A DNA stretch of 64,000 nucleotides from Angiostrongylus vasorum (lineage: Eukaryota > Nematoda > Chromadorea > Rhabditida > Metastrongylidae). Shown piece after piece: positions 26,301 to 33,579 of the stretch. Position 1 is the stretch's first letter. The number at the start of each line of letters is the position of its first letter. Where the stretch lies: NCBI GenBank assembly GCA_018806985.1, contig JADANN010000307.1, positions 186,001 through 250,000 on the forward strand, read 5' to 3'. The notes beneath the pieces were generated by a model. It was not told the DNA's origin. It ran no database searches and saw only the letters and a list, made by a program, of their open reading frames with translations. Position numbers and translations under genes: made by a program.

Positions 26301-29300
26301 TGATGGCAGCGTTAGGGTAGAAAACTAGCTGAGTGAAACGCAGAGCAAGGGCCTCCGTGGTGCCGTGTGTGATACACGAATCCCCGGAATCAACGGGATT
26401 GATCTGGAGAGTACAAAAGGCTGTGAACCCGTTAAGCTTAGGCTGTAGATGAAATCACTATCTTTTACTTTTCCGTTGACGGGTGATTGCTCATGGCTCT
26501 GATCGATAGAACTAGCTGAGAGACAGGCGAAGCGAAGGACCTGCATGGTGTGGTGGTGAACGCGTTAGACCTCGGAAAGGGTAATAGCACGTTCGTTTGC
26601 CACCGCAAACACCTGCAGTCCGGAGGTTCGCAAGTATCTCAGTATCGTTCCGGTTGTACGACTTCTTTTGCTTGAAACAAGGTACACTGATCACTTATGC
26701 CGAGGTGCAATTAAAGTCGGTTAAAATCGACTTACAATAAAAACGAGAACTCCACCAGACGCGCATAAGACACAGAGACATAACAGAGAACATTTTGAAG
26801 TGAAAGTCACTCTCTTCTCAAGAGGAATCAAAAAACAATGGAGCATAAAGTTCATGAAGCATTTTGGATAAGTTCCAAAAGTCCAAAAATGAACTACGAG
26901 GGCCATTGACTTGTGATCACACGTGTATTCGCACCATACATCAGGTTCAATGTTTGACCTTGACCAGGCACATTCCTCACCCATGTGTGGTTGGTCTCCA
27001 CCAAATAATTAGATGTCCTAGGAAGAAAAAAAACGGCGGGTGTTCAAAAGAAGCTGTTCATTAAGCGAATGAAAATTTATGTACTAAGTTCTATCTGCAG
27101 AGGTTGTAAAAGTGTTTGGCTGAGTAGATTGCATGTCAGTTTGACCTTTCCAGGCTCTAAAGGAGGCGAAACAGCCGAAATATTGTCTATTGCGTACTAA
27201 TTAATGCAATAATAACGAACTCGTTTTGTTCGTAAAGGAAAGCAGTGAATTATTGATCAATGCCGAGGTTAATAGAAAGTAGTTCTTGGAGTATACAGAT
27301 ATTTTCAGGATGCATAAGTGATCTTTTCGTCAACAATATGGCAGTGGATTTTGAACAAGCTATAGAAAAAACAACAAATTCTATCGGGATGTGCAAATGT
27401 CGTCGATCTTTGTGCCGGTACGAACACGAGCGATTACCTTGAATCACAATATATTTAAATTCTTGCAATTAGTAACTAATGTTTCTCATTTCGGTTATCC
27501 TTCTCAATCGAAATACTCCCGAGAAATATAAGAAACAATCTCAGTGCTAATAAATAATAGCTTTAAAGGTACATATTCCATATGAATGAAAGTTACAGGA
27601 ACAATATCAATAAATTCTTCGATGACCCTCTTGATTACTGGTGAATTGGCGAATGCTTTCTTGAGAAGAGTTGTGGAGATATTTGAAGAAGTGCTTATCC
27701 ATAAGTGATCTGCTCTAATGCGTGACGTCAGTGAGGTCGTACTCCAATCCCTTGAGTTTCTTTCCCACTACTTTTGTTAAGAAGGGAAGGAGGAAGGAAT
27801 ACAGACCCTTTCGTATATCAGAGTTAATTATGCTTTGAGTAACGAGGACTTTTCTCCGATCAGCTGCTAAGGTGCTGGTTTTGCTTAAATGTTTCCTCTC
27901 CGTTCTGTTGCAATTTTATTCTCATTTAAAGTGAAGTAGATAGCACAGCCTATCAGCAACTAAATAGTGACCGTTCTCTTCTTAGAAATCAAATGCCAAT
28001 TAAGCAGGCGTCATAGCTTTCCATCAGTACCCAAGCGCTGCCTTGAACGTCGTCGTGGATTGTTGAACAATACGTTTATTCTTCAAAAGTAACACTTTGA
28101 CCTATAAGTAGTTATTAGTTTTTTTGATTAGGCAACGAGATGCAGATTTCATTTCCATAGTTCTATCCATCATTGCGATCGTGTTTGCATCGACTTAGCG
28201 ACTTTTTTTGATTCTTTTTTTGGATTTTCACGATGATGGATAATCGTTCTCATTTATTTCACTGACTTTAGTGCTTGTTGTAAAACAGTTAACCGAAGAT
28301 ACGTTGCAACGAATGTCTCCAGTTCTTTCACATTAACGGAAGTCTTGAGTTTTCACACCGTGTATTACAAGGTCGTCACTTCTTGATTAAAAGTTGTCGT
28401 AGAACCACGAGTGCTTCTCTGATTAACGAAACTCTTCAATCGGATATGTTATTGCAGTCAATATGTGCACACCACCCAAACAACTATGTTCCAATTGTTA
28501 CCTATCATCGAATCTTTCTTGGGCAGCACCTAAAGTTGGGTAGAGAATGGTAGACTGAAGATATGTTATTGTAGACGGTGCTTACCCACTACGTTTAATA
28601 AGCCATTTTTATAATGTGTTTCAGGAGTACATCGGCAAAAAACCTTCTAACATCAAACCTTTCTAAATAATTTTGCTAGTTGGCTTCTGCAGATGTCACT
28701 AAGTCGCTATGGTGTCATTGGAAAAGAGCTTACGAAATAGCACGGCTTTATTGTCCCGCCAGCAATTGAAGCCAACTTTTTCCTCTGTTTCAAAATAAGT
28801 TTTCGCTCGGAAAATAGTACTTGCTTTAAAGGAAAAAATGCTTCTCTTCTCTACTCTACAGAGAGTGTCAAACTCCTGCTTCCCGAGCATGGTCTCCTTC
28901 AGGAAATCGTTCTTAGTGAAACAATAGCAATAACTTCTTTGGCGATCTATTTGATTTTCAACCGGAAAAGCAAAACTTTACGGTATCAGGATTTTTCAGT
29001 GTGACGAAATTGGCCTGAGCTAAGCACGCGTCCATCACTCTTGTTTCGTCGGCAAATTGTTATCGGACTTATATCAGAGTTTAAAAACACAGAATCGATA
29101 AAACGGGAAGCACAAAAGTCGTCGTAAAAGCCAAAAAGGCATCTCGAATGCATTTCATCGGCACTCGAAAATCAGATCATTACACTGAATAATTTATTAT
29201 TTATCCCTTATGTTCATTTCAAAAGGGACACTGTGCAAGATTATGTAACAACTCAAGTCCCCTTACCAGTATCTAAAAAAATGTGTTGAAAATACTAATA

Positions 29301-32300
29301 ACAACTTTGTTGCGAAAGTCAACGATTATCCTCTGTGAGAGCTTTCTTCGATGCACACTCCGATTTCAAATTAGAAATTTCCTGTACTTTTTACACAGTC
29401 ACAGTTCAAATAATTTGAGGTGTGGACTGCGGCAGAGGCAGCTGTCAGGTCAACAGAACATCCAGTCGAGGATTTCACTGCTATTGTGAACAAGACTACT
29501 CCGGAGAATTTTGCCAACAGCGTAAGATCTCTGTCCAACTCTTTATGGTTTTTCTTTTACAACACGATTTTGCAACCACAGTGTACCGCGCTGTCATTTT
29601 TTTATGAGCTATGATTTAGCATCTACTAACAGAAACCAATGAAAGTATATAACTAAAAAGAATGATCACTTTCTTATACAGTTTGATCGTCTTACAGACA
29701 GATAAAAGTTCATGGGGTACCAAAAAGAAGCAAATTATTTTGCTAAATCCTTCACTTGACGGAATGTATAGCACACTCTTTTAACGGTGCACTGAAACAT
29801 ATACATGTTCTTTGGTTCAACTGATTGAAAAGAATATCCCTCTATCCCGCTTCCGGTAGAAGATTGGGACTGCAGTTGCCTGGGAACGATCTGGCACGTT
29901 TTTCTCGAGATCAGATAGAAAATGGTCCTCGCCCATCATTCAGCGGAATTCATGAACACGGCAAATTCCTCAAGTTGTATCCTAACTACGCGCGCAAATC
30001 CGAAAAACGTTCTTGGATGGCGAGAGCGAGTCAACGAACCACGCACTGATGGGATTCATAAAATAAGTGAAAACGGCCATATAAGGATTTGGTAAAGTAA
30101 AAAGTTTTCACTGAAGTTGTTCTAACTTGCCACAACAAATACCCATACATCGACTTGATTTCATCAATTCAGTTCAGATGGTCTGCGAGCGACCCAAAAT
30201 TACGCGTTGCCCAACCTAGCCATCACGCAAAATTTAGCTTAGAACATATGTTCTAATGGTTATATTTCATTATTATTTTTGGATTTAACAACCAATTTTT
30301 GAAAGAGTTATCCATGAGCTATATGTGTATTGTGGCGCGTGTGGTGTAGTGGTCGGAGGCGCTCTGAGACACGCACACGTGGGATCGATCCATGAGTCAG
30401 TGGCCCACCAAGTCTTCCATCCCTCCGGGGTCGGTAAATTGGTACCAGACTTTTCAGCACTGGCTCAATAAATCGTTAGGCCACCGCGAGTCTGCGAGTC
30501 ATTGTAAAGGCCAGATATGCATTCAGTCACCTCCAACGATGCTTAAGGAAGTGGAATGCATGGCTCATCCCTCAGGCACTGGTCATCCCCAAGAGTTTTT
30601 CAGAGTGAGCTATATGTCTGTGCCCTATACGCACCCTGGTCGAAAATTTTGTTCAGCTTCAGATTTACCGTTTGGGTGCTCTTTTTATACGCTTGCAGGA
30701 AGGTCTACCCGTTTAACCAACGTATTCGTCCCCACCTGCTTTACAAGAGATTAGGAACACTGTACCCGAACTCGTGAAATATCTGTGCGTTTGGCATAGA
30801 CAGTCACACAAACGGTTACGAACTAGCTATATTCTTATATCTTATAAAATGTTAGTAACAATATGTTAATACCGAAAAAGTATAGGTAAAAAATTTGGCA
30901 ATCGGGTCAACAGGAGGGTAAAGCAATGTGTATCTGAGAAAGCGAAACGGAGTATCTGCATGGTGTAGTGGTAAATGCCTAATACCCCTGACAGTGTAAC
31001 AGCGTTTTGGATCCCCTCCACAGACACCTGCAGTGCAGAGTTTTCCAAATATCTTAGCATCATTGTGGTTGTAAGAGGATGCTTAAAGGTGAAAAAAGTA
31101 ACTTTGTCATAGGCTGGCACGTAATATTATGCGCAAGTGTTAAATAAAATGCAACAGTAATGGTATAGGAAGTTGACATATTAGAAGGTATATGTGATGT
31201 TATAATAACAATGAAATGAGATTAACATGTTAGAAGGCGCATGTGAGGAATAATAACGTTACTCTTTCGTAATAATACAATGAGTTTAATATTGGAAGAC
31301 ACATGTGAAGTTATAGTAAGTTTAGCTTATTGGTGATTATTAGGGACGTCATAGCTTAAGATACAATAGTGATTGTTTGAAAATAGGGTTTAATAACTGG
31401 GATTTACTAAATTAAAGAAAGCGGGAAGACGAATATGATAACTGCAAAGATGCTAACGAAACGAATAGAATGGTTACTCTAAGGCCGCCTAAATGCACTA
31501 TGTGGTAGGCGGTATTTGATGTAGCCTATAAGTTTCTCAAGAACTACACGCAAATGGACGCTTTAGACAAGCCATTTAGCTAATGATGTAGATTATACAG
31601 AAAGTTCATCAAAAAAGCGATACAGTAGCCTGTGCAGATAAGGTGATGTAAGCACTGTGATCAATATCCGAACGAATGGTGTGATGCTATCCATGCTTGA
31701 ATGGGGTAATGACGGTCGTATCGAGCCACCACACGATTTTGACCTGCTTGGCGGATATGGAGAGGTACAAATGTAGGGCAAGCATCCGGGCCTTGTGTCG
31801 AGGAATTTTCTATACGATATTAATGGTAAAATAGAGGTTATTCATTGCAGACCACAGAACGCCCTTTATAGACAATATTGGAAGAACGACTGAAAAATGA
31901 AGTTCATCCTTCTTTACGTCTCACTTCCAAAGAAATTTCTGGAAAACACTTCCAAGAAATCAAACCAGACAAACCGACTTGTTTCGAGTATTGTCGAGTG
32001 TTTCCGTAGTATTATTAGCTATTTAGGTTCTGTATCCTTGCGGTTTAACTAGATGCGTAGCACGGTAGCTAAAGGTCCAATGCAATACACGTTTGATCTT
32101 TTGTTCAACCCCACGCTCCTTAACAACTTAGCACGAGCTCCTCAGAAGTCGTAGAAAAGTCGACATTTATACTGATGTGAAGAGATAAAAGCATTGACTT
32201 GATACATCGGTATGCTTCGGCAATTTAATGTATGTGCTAAATATGCAATCGTTGGCCTTCATGAGTGATGAAATCGAATGCATGGCGCATCAAGCATGTA

Positions 32301-33579
32301 TTAACGCTAGAGCTTTATCCCTATACCTATTTCTCCGCTCCAAGAATTATGATATCTCACACCTTTTTGCACATTAGTATATTTCAGGAGCGATTACCTG
32401 CAATAAGGAGAAGCATCGGCGACACCATATTGACGGTGATTGTCGATCAATAGAAATGATCAGAACTGGTCAATGTGTCGGCTATTGTGGGGAAGGAGAG
32501 GTATTTTCACATGTTCTCAGCACTGAATAACTCTATTTTTTTAAGCCCTCTACCACAGCTATTATGTTTAGAATTGTTGTGGTGCTGTGAAAACAAAGCG
32601 AAGACCACTAAAAATGATGTGCCGTGGCGGTGAAACGTAGGTTTCTTTTCTTCTTTTCCCCTTTTCTTTGCTGCCCTTTTTTCAACAAATCAATGATTCA
32701 CTGGGGACGATTATTTATTAGGTCAGTGTAAAAGTAGTTACGGTTACGAACCTTGGATTGTAAGTCATTATAGGTTCGCTCAAAAAATGACGTCATGGAT
32801 CAAAATAAACAACAATCTTTAGATTTCACATATCTTTTTGCCAAAAAAGACACGGGTTTATTCACTTTTGTGGAACAAAAAATCCAAAGTCCTCCAAACA
32901 ACGAATCCTTCTAATTCATTTAGAGATCGCAATTATGAAGAATGCTCTGAGCTTATTTTACTTAAAACTGACACTCAGGACCACCTCCCAGTCACGACGA
33001 GCCGGCAAACAAAGGAAGGAAAATAAATAATGCCAAGAAATCAAAAAAGTTTCTCTTTTGTTGGTTAGCGGAATATTAACGTTTTCTCCTGCGTAAATAC
33101 GTCAGGTTATACGCCGTACAACTAACGCTACAGAAGTGAACGAATTGCACATTAAGACCATGGTCTTCAGCGGACCTTCAGCTAACCAACTACAATCTGT
33201 TTCAAATATCTGGACAACTACTAGGTTAAACAATCTTCAACAACCAAAGTCCCGCTAAAAATACCTACACAAGCGTCGAGAAATTCAGCAATAGTTGTTA
33301 CCAAGTCAGATATATTTGATTCTTATTGCAAAAAGGAAAGTGCTAAGGGCTTAAAATTCAGGCTCTCAAGCCGGAATTAATTTTGCATTGAACCTGCTAT
33401 GAAATTTGAAAGGCAGTCAGGTAAGTGCATTGTGGAAATTCATTCAAGACACCTTTTACAGGAAGACCACCATGGTCACAATTGTACGAAAATGTCAATG
33501 CTCAAGTAATTGTGTGAAAAAATATCCAACAGCATGGTCGGCTTTAACTACTGACATCCATGGTACACTCATTCGATAG
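4577..33579 (+). CDS. slt-1: Slit guidance ligand (SLT-1 orthologue), 5'-incomplete, about 31 exons
   Basis: Slit is a secreted extracellular ligand of Robo receptors that steers axons and migrating cells; the second LRR domain is the Robo-binding part in studied animals. Visible order: end of LRR domain 1, LRR domains 2, 3 and 4 each with cysteine caps, six EGF repeats, laminin-G, EGF 7, C-terminal cystine knot. This is the complete Slit order apart from the N-terminus. Exons (my splice calls): 4577-4687, 4737-4875, 5321-5479, 5556-5627, 5734-5805, 5885-6141, 6213-6336, 6392-6488, 7369-7497, 7566-7637, 9801-9872, 10226-10297, 10356-10523, 10579-10667, 10786-10904, 10970-11066, 11157-11275, 11358-11513, 11596-11798, 12880-13002, 15545-15678, 15746-15839, 15923-16048, 16106-16287, 19336-19460, 19531-19750, 27309-27417, 29420-29521, 32388-32500, 32572-32636, 33462-33579. 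Several LRR exons are exactly 72 bases (one repeat). Six exons carry an apparent one-base excess in an A run, described separately. The stop is TAG at 33,577-33,579. Confidence 0.93.
5342..6336 (+). CDS. slt-1: Slit block: LRR domain 2 (Robo-binding domain in studied Slits)
   Basis: The N-cap in exon 5321-5479 reads [19 protein letters not shown] and then VPANLP. LRRs follow in exons 5556-5627, 5734-5805 and 5885-6141 ([39 protein letters not shown]). The C-cap in 6213-6336 contains [14 protein letters not shown] and KFRCK. By family knowledge the concave face of this domain contacts Robo Ig1. Exon 5321-5479 has A5 where A4 is needed. Exon 5556-5627 shows two offsetting one-base differences. 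Exon 5885-6141 has A6 where A5 is needed just before the C-cap (ICDCNM appears only after removing one A). Confidence 0.9.
6392..10523 (+). CDS. slt-1: Slit block: LRR domain 3
   Basis: The N-cap exon 6392-6488 encodes [14 protein letters not shown]. LRRs follow at 7369-7497 ([12 protein letters not shown]), 7566-7637 ([10 protein letters not shown]), 9801-9872 ([10 protein letters not shown]) and 10226-10297 ([10 protein letters not shown]). The C-cap at 10356-10523 reads SGNDFLCNC, then [10 protein letters not shown] and MQCS. Vertebrate Slits have one more LRR here, between the third and fourth of these exons; a decayed candidate is noted at 10,090-10,164. The introns at 6,489-7,368 and 7,638-9,800 hold SINE copies. 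The C-cap exon begins with A6 where phase requires A5. Confidence 0.88.
6600..7015 (+). repeat. SINE2-like copy in a slit intron
   Basis: Contains a tRNA-promoter-like head around 6,707-6,765 (AGCGCTGTGGTTGA and a B-box-like TGGTTCGACATC). The tail at 6,940-7,010 (GAAGACCTTCGTGGATGG, CGAGGAAA) is shared with SINE2 copies at 8,540-8,570 and 35,395-35,430. The open frame across it is incidental. Confidence 0.5.
7955..8200 (-). mobile_element. SINE1 copy, reversed, in a slit intron
   Basis: The tail at 7,960-8,020 (GATGCGCCATGCATTCGAC) and body up to about 8,190 match the SINE1 family. The head with the A box seems lost. Confidence 0.7.
8335..8600 (+). mobile_element. SINE2 3' part in a slit intron
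   Basis: 8,340-8,600 matches the 3' part of the SINE2 copy at 35,280-35,460: CAGGAGTCCAAGAA, the GCCACACGCGCAAA segment, CTCGTGGACG and the end GAAGTGCTGGGAT. The head is missing. Confidence 0.6.
8601..9800. other. Slit intron sequence without a recognised feature
   Basis: Two short overlapping minus-strand open frames (8,832-9,219) show no recognisable domain and no splice context. I treat the stretch as intron sequence, possibly an old unrecognised repeat. Confidence 0.4.
10579..11595 (+). CDS. slt-1: Slit block: LRR domain 4
   Basis: N-cap exon 10579-10667 encodes [17 protein letters not shown]. LRRs are in 10786-10904 ([14 protein letters not shown]), 10970-11066 ([10 protein letters not shown], then LILSYNKIS) and 11157-11275 ([12 protein letters not shown]). 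The C-cap exon 11358-11513 reads [21 protein letters not shown] and HQFQ, with the last cysteine supplied by the next exon. All exon lengths agree in phase here. In studied Slits domain 4 mediates homodimerisation and heparan-sulphate binding; that role is inferred from homology. Confidence 0.9.
11596..16198 (+). CDS. slt-1: Slit block: EGF repeats 1-6
   Basis: Exons 11596-11798, 12880-13002, 15545-15678, 15746-15839, 15923-16048 and the first half of 16106-16287 encode six EGF modules with the normal six-cysteine spacing. Examples are [60 protein letters not shown] and [17 protein letters not shown] linkers suggest calcium-binding EGFs in modules 3 and 5. EGF 1 needs one A removed from the A6 run beginning at about 11,661 (CKNGALC). 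The intron after 15,678 uses a GC donor (GCAAGT). Large introns at 11,799-12,879 and 13,003-15,544 hold repeats and an RTE relic. Confidence 0.9.
11799..12879. other. Slit intron, nothing recognised
   Basis: About 1.1 kb between EGF exons. AT-rich, with no exon-like or repeat-like structure I could identify. Confidence 0.5.
13195..13460 (+). mobile_element. SINE3 copy in a slit intron
   Basis: SINE3 sense copy: a tRNA-like head with GGTGTGGTGGTGAATGCGTTAG near 13,297, then GCAGACACCTGCG, then the common 3' tail ATCTCAGCATCGTTGTGG and CATAATACCCTGCC, ending in AATAAAAAGTTAACATTGTG at 13,452-13,471. Confidence 0.7.
13640..14930 (+). mobile_element. RTE relic inside a slit intron, RT C-terminal part
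   Basis: Plus-strand remains include ALCYAAK near 14,065, a sequence shared with the RTE copy at 36,600-39,430 around 14,165-14,350 (compare 39,285-39,420), and a peptide [20 protein letters not shown] near 14,840-14,900. That peptide is the RTE C-terminal SELRRRSKIKDA-type motif. Many frame breaks; non-functional. Confidence 0.6.
16199..27417 (+). CDS. slt-1: Slit block: laminin-G domain
   Basis: Starts in exon 16106-16287 after EGF 6 ([21 protein letters not shown]). It continues in 19336-19460 ([29 protein letters not shown]) and 19531-19750 ([19 protein letters not shown], then [16 protein letters not shown] after frame adjustment), and ends in 27309-27417 ([20 protein letters not shown]). 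The exon pair is split by a 7.6 kb intron full of SINE, Penelope and RTE debris. Exon 19531-19750 needs one base removed from AAAAATTT (about 19,664-19,671), and 27309-27417 needs one A removed from A6 (about 27,366-27,371). Confidence 0.87.
16430..17020 (+). repeat. Cluster of SINE3 fragments: one reversed, two direct
   Basis: 16,430-16,540 is a reversed fragment (AAAACTCCGGACCGCAGGTG). 16,545-16,710 and 16,735-17,015 are direct copies with the GTGGTGAACGCGTTAGC-type head, GCAGACACCTGCGGT and the CATAATACCCTGCCGT tail. They sit in the intron between slit exons 16106-16287 and 19336-19460. Confidence 0.7.
17021..17755. other. Slit intron, nothing certain
   Basis: No exon or clear repeat boundary seen. 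The right part may belong to the degraded RTE that follows. Confidence 0.4.
17756..18060 (-). mobile_element. RTE reverse-transcriptase fragment
   Basis: The minus strand encodes [36 protein letters not shown] and RRRKAEW, the region downstream of the RT palm in RTE elements. It is a different subfamily from the copy at 47,249-48,754 and is similar to the plus-strand copy at 38,700-38,860 (CYLGHSLNMEKNMKEVMG). Confidence 0.75.
18430..18920 (-). repeat. RTE 3' fragment and adjoining interspersed repeat
   Basis: 18,430-18,560 resembles 47,370-47,470, the C-terminal part of RTE on the minus strand. 18,690-18,900 is the repeat also present at 1,575-1,960. Confidence 0.5.
19751..20570. other. Slit intron, nothing recognised
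   Basis: Start of the 7.6 kb intron inside the laminin-G coding region. Short open frames on both strands lack recognisable domains. Confidence 0.4.
20570..20700 (-). mobile_element. Penelope-like element terminal repeat fragment
   Basis: Matches the terminal-repeat arm at 57,215-57,310: TTGAGCAAACACGAG, a T-rich TGTTACAG segment and the TTCGCCTTCTTC core. On the minus strand this contains a decayed hammerhead-like block at 20,629-20,663, in which the CTGANGA core has become CGAAGA-like. A SINE1 copy follows at 20,758, and the GIY-YIG part of a Penelope element lies beyond it. Confidence 0.65.
20758..21030 (+). mobile_element. SINE1 copy, direct
   Basis: Near-complete copy: GCGCATGTGGCGCAGTGG head at 20,764-20,781, body with GTACCAGACCTGTCTG, tail GTCGAATGCATGGCGCATCC near 20,981-21,000. 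It lies between two parts of a Penelope-like relic, so it probably inserted into it. Confidence 0.8.
21090..21520 (-). mobile_element. Penelope-like element fragment, GIY-YIG endonuclease region
   Basis: The segment is collinear with 52,550-52,930, whose minus strand encodes a GIY-YIG-type peptide (VCLISC, then VGETGRISCI, then KEHFVGKLELI). Here the frames are fully broken. The retained blocks include GTTCATTTTTTGGATT, GTTTCGCCAGTGTATTC and CACAAGATATCAGGTAAACC. Confidence 0.6.
22170..22345 (+). mobile_element. SINE3 copy, direct
   Basis: Head at 22,180 with TTGGTGTAGTGGTGAACACG, a B-box-like GGGTTCGATCG at 22,226, then the shared tail ATCTCACCGTCATTGTGG and CATAATATCCTGACC, ending AATAAAAAGGTTAAC. 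Confidence 0.75.
22440..22660 (-). mobile_element. Penelope-like element RT fragment
   Basis: The minus strand reads [27 protein letters not shown] and [19 protein letters not shown]. This pattern is characteristic of the N-terminal RT motifs of Penelope-like elements (loss of flanking frame, VTALYTNVSND-type block). It is the same family as the RT piece at 44,640-44,900. Confidence 0.7.
22767..23035 (+). mobile_element. SINE1 copy, direct
   Basis: Well-preserved copy: GCGTGTGGCGCAGTGGTGGG head, GTGGAATCGATCCC B-box-like segment, GGGGTCGGCAAATTGGTAGC body, GAATGCATGGCGCATCCC tail. Confidence 0.85.
23280..23525 (+). mobile_element. SINE4 copy, direct
   Basis: A tRNA-like head runs at 23,362-23,430 (GTGCCTTCGTGG, then GTAATGCGC, GAGCCCCGGGAAGAG and GTGGTTCGATCTGGG). 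The same 3' tail as SINE3 follows (ATCTCAGCATCGTTGTGG, GCCGTGAAAAATT). The reversed sister copy is at 26,040-26,230. Confidence 0.7.
23526..24300. other. Slit intron, nothing recognised
   Basis: No domain, exon or repeat boundary was identified. Confidence 0.4.
24340..25150. repeat. Two SINE3 copies head to head (inverted pair)
   Basis: 24,360-24,800 holds direct SINE3 sequence: a partial copy, then a fuller copy with GTAGTGGTGAACGCGTTAG near 24,680. 24,830-25,150 is a reversed copy starting GATGCTGAGATATTTGCAAA. The reversed copy ends in a tandem duplication of about 58 bases (25,031-25,088 repeated at 25,089-25,145). Confidence 0.7.
25151..26035. other. Slit intron, nothing recognised
   Basis: One 94-codon open frame at 25,514-25,798 has no recognisable domain, no splice context and no matching flank. 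I do not call it a gene. Confidence 0.4.
26040..26695. repeat. SINE4 reversed, then SINE3 fragments
   Basis: 26,040-26,230 is reversed SINE4 (CCCAGATCGAACCACGA at its B box, CACTGCGCCACGAAGGCAC at its A box). 26,230-26,690 contains rearranged SINE3 pieces, ending with a direct head and tail (GTGTGGTGGTGAACGCGTTAG at 26,549, then GCAAACACCTGCAGTC). Confidence 0.65.
26730..27283 (+). mobile_element. Penelope-like element 3' fragment ending 26 bp before a slit exon
   Basis: 26,740-27,070 is collinear, in reverse orientation, with GIY-YIG-region fragments at 21,090-21,520 and 52,550-52,930. 27,100-27,283 is the terminal repeat: AAAGTGTTTGGCTGAGTAGATTG, a decayed hammerhead-like block at 27,153-27,190, GCAATAATAACG, and the end GATCAATGCCGAGGTTAATAG. 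The end sequence is shared in reverse with 52,285-52,310 and 44,466-44,490, which defines the element boundary. Slit exon 27309-27417 begins 26 bases later. Confidence 0.7.
27380..29521 (+). CDS. slt-1: Slit block: EGF repeat 7 after laminin-G
   Basis: Begins at the end of exon 27309-27417 and continues in exon 29420-29521, which reads [25 protein letters not shown]. Removing one A from the preceding exon gives phase 1, exactly what this exon needs. Donor GTAAGA follows 29,521. No further EGF was found before the knot, so this gene has a single EGF between laminin-G and knot, fewer than in vertebrate Slits. Confidence 0.82.
27418..29419. other. Slit intron, nothing recognised
   Basis: Two kb of AT-rich intron. 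Short open frames (28,699-28,890; 29,283-29,489) lack domains; the latter merely overlaps the next slit exon. Confidence 0.5.
29830..30065 (+). repeat. SINE2 3' part in a slit intron
   Basis: Shares CCCATCATTCAGCGG-type and GAACGTTCTTGGATGGCGAG-like segments with SINE2 copies at 8,400-8,600 and 35,290-35,470. The head is absent. Confidence 0.45.
30334..30600 (+). mobile_element. SINE1 copy, direct
   Basis: Head GTGGCGCGTGTGGTGTAGTGG, B-box-like GTGGGATCGATCC, body CTCCGGGGTCGGTAAATTGG and tail GTGGAATGCATGGCTCATCC. Confidence 0.8.
30601..30835 (-). mobile_element. Penelope-like element GIY-YIG fragment
   Basis: Collinear with 21,290-21,510 (TGGGTGCTCTTTTTATACGC, then CCAACGTATTCGTCCCCAC and GAACACTGTACCCGAACTCG) and with 52,790-52,910. 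It directly abuts the SINE1 copy at 30,334-30,600, as at 21,030-21,090, so the two junctions may reflect one composite. Confidence 0.6.
30930..31080 (+). repeat. SINE3 fragment
   Basis: Contains GCATGGTGTAGTGGTAAATGCC at 30,957-30,978, GACACCTGCAGTGC, and the start of the shared tail (ATCTTAGCATCATTGTGG). Confidence 0.65.
31140..31335 (+). repeat. Three imperfect tandem units of about 55-70 bp
   Basis: A unit containing TTAGAAGG(T/C)(A/G)(T/C)ATGTGA, then a TAATAA stretch and CAATGA, occurs at about 31,168, 31,228 and 31,295 with increasing divergence. Found in the slit intron before the cystine-knot exons. Confidence 0.55.
31336..32387. other. Slit intron, little recognised
   Basis: Only a short SINE1-tail-like piece at about 32,268-32,292 (GAAATCGAATGCATGGCGCATC). 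Nothing else seen. Confidence 0.5.
32388..33579 (+). CDS. slt-1: Slit block: C-terminal cystine knot and stop
   Basis: Exons 32388-32500 ([29 protein letters not shown]), 32572-32636 ([19 protein letters not shown]) and 33462-33579 ([15 protein letters not shown]) give the knot pattern of spaced cysteines ending in C-x-C and a last Cys, as in other Slits. Exon phases are 1, 0, 2 and close exactly. The 22-residue tail after the last Cys follows an A6 run near 33,514; if that run is also one A too long, the protein would stop near 33,548 instead of 33,579. Confidence 0.87.

Noticed and set aside
5342..27371. Programmed ribosomal frameshifting at the A runs of slit
   Set aside because: Six independent frameshifts in one mRNA on short A5-A6 runs, all needing loss of one base, is not plausible. 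Assembly error or gene decay is simpler.
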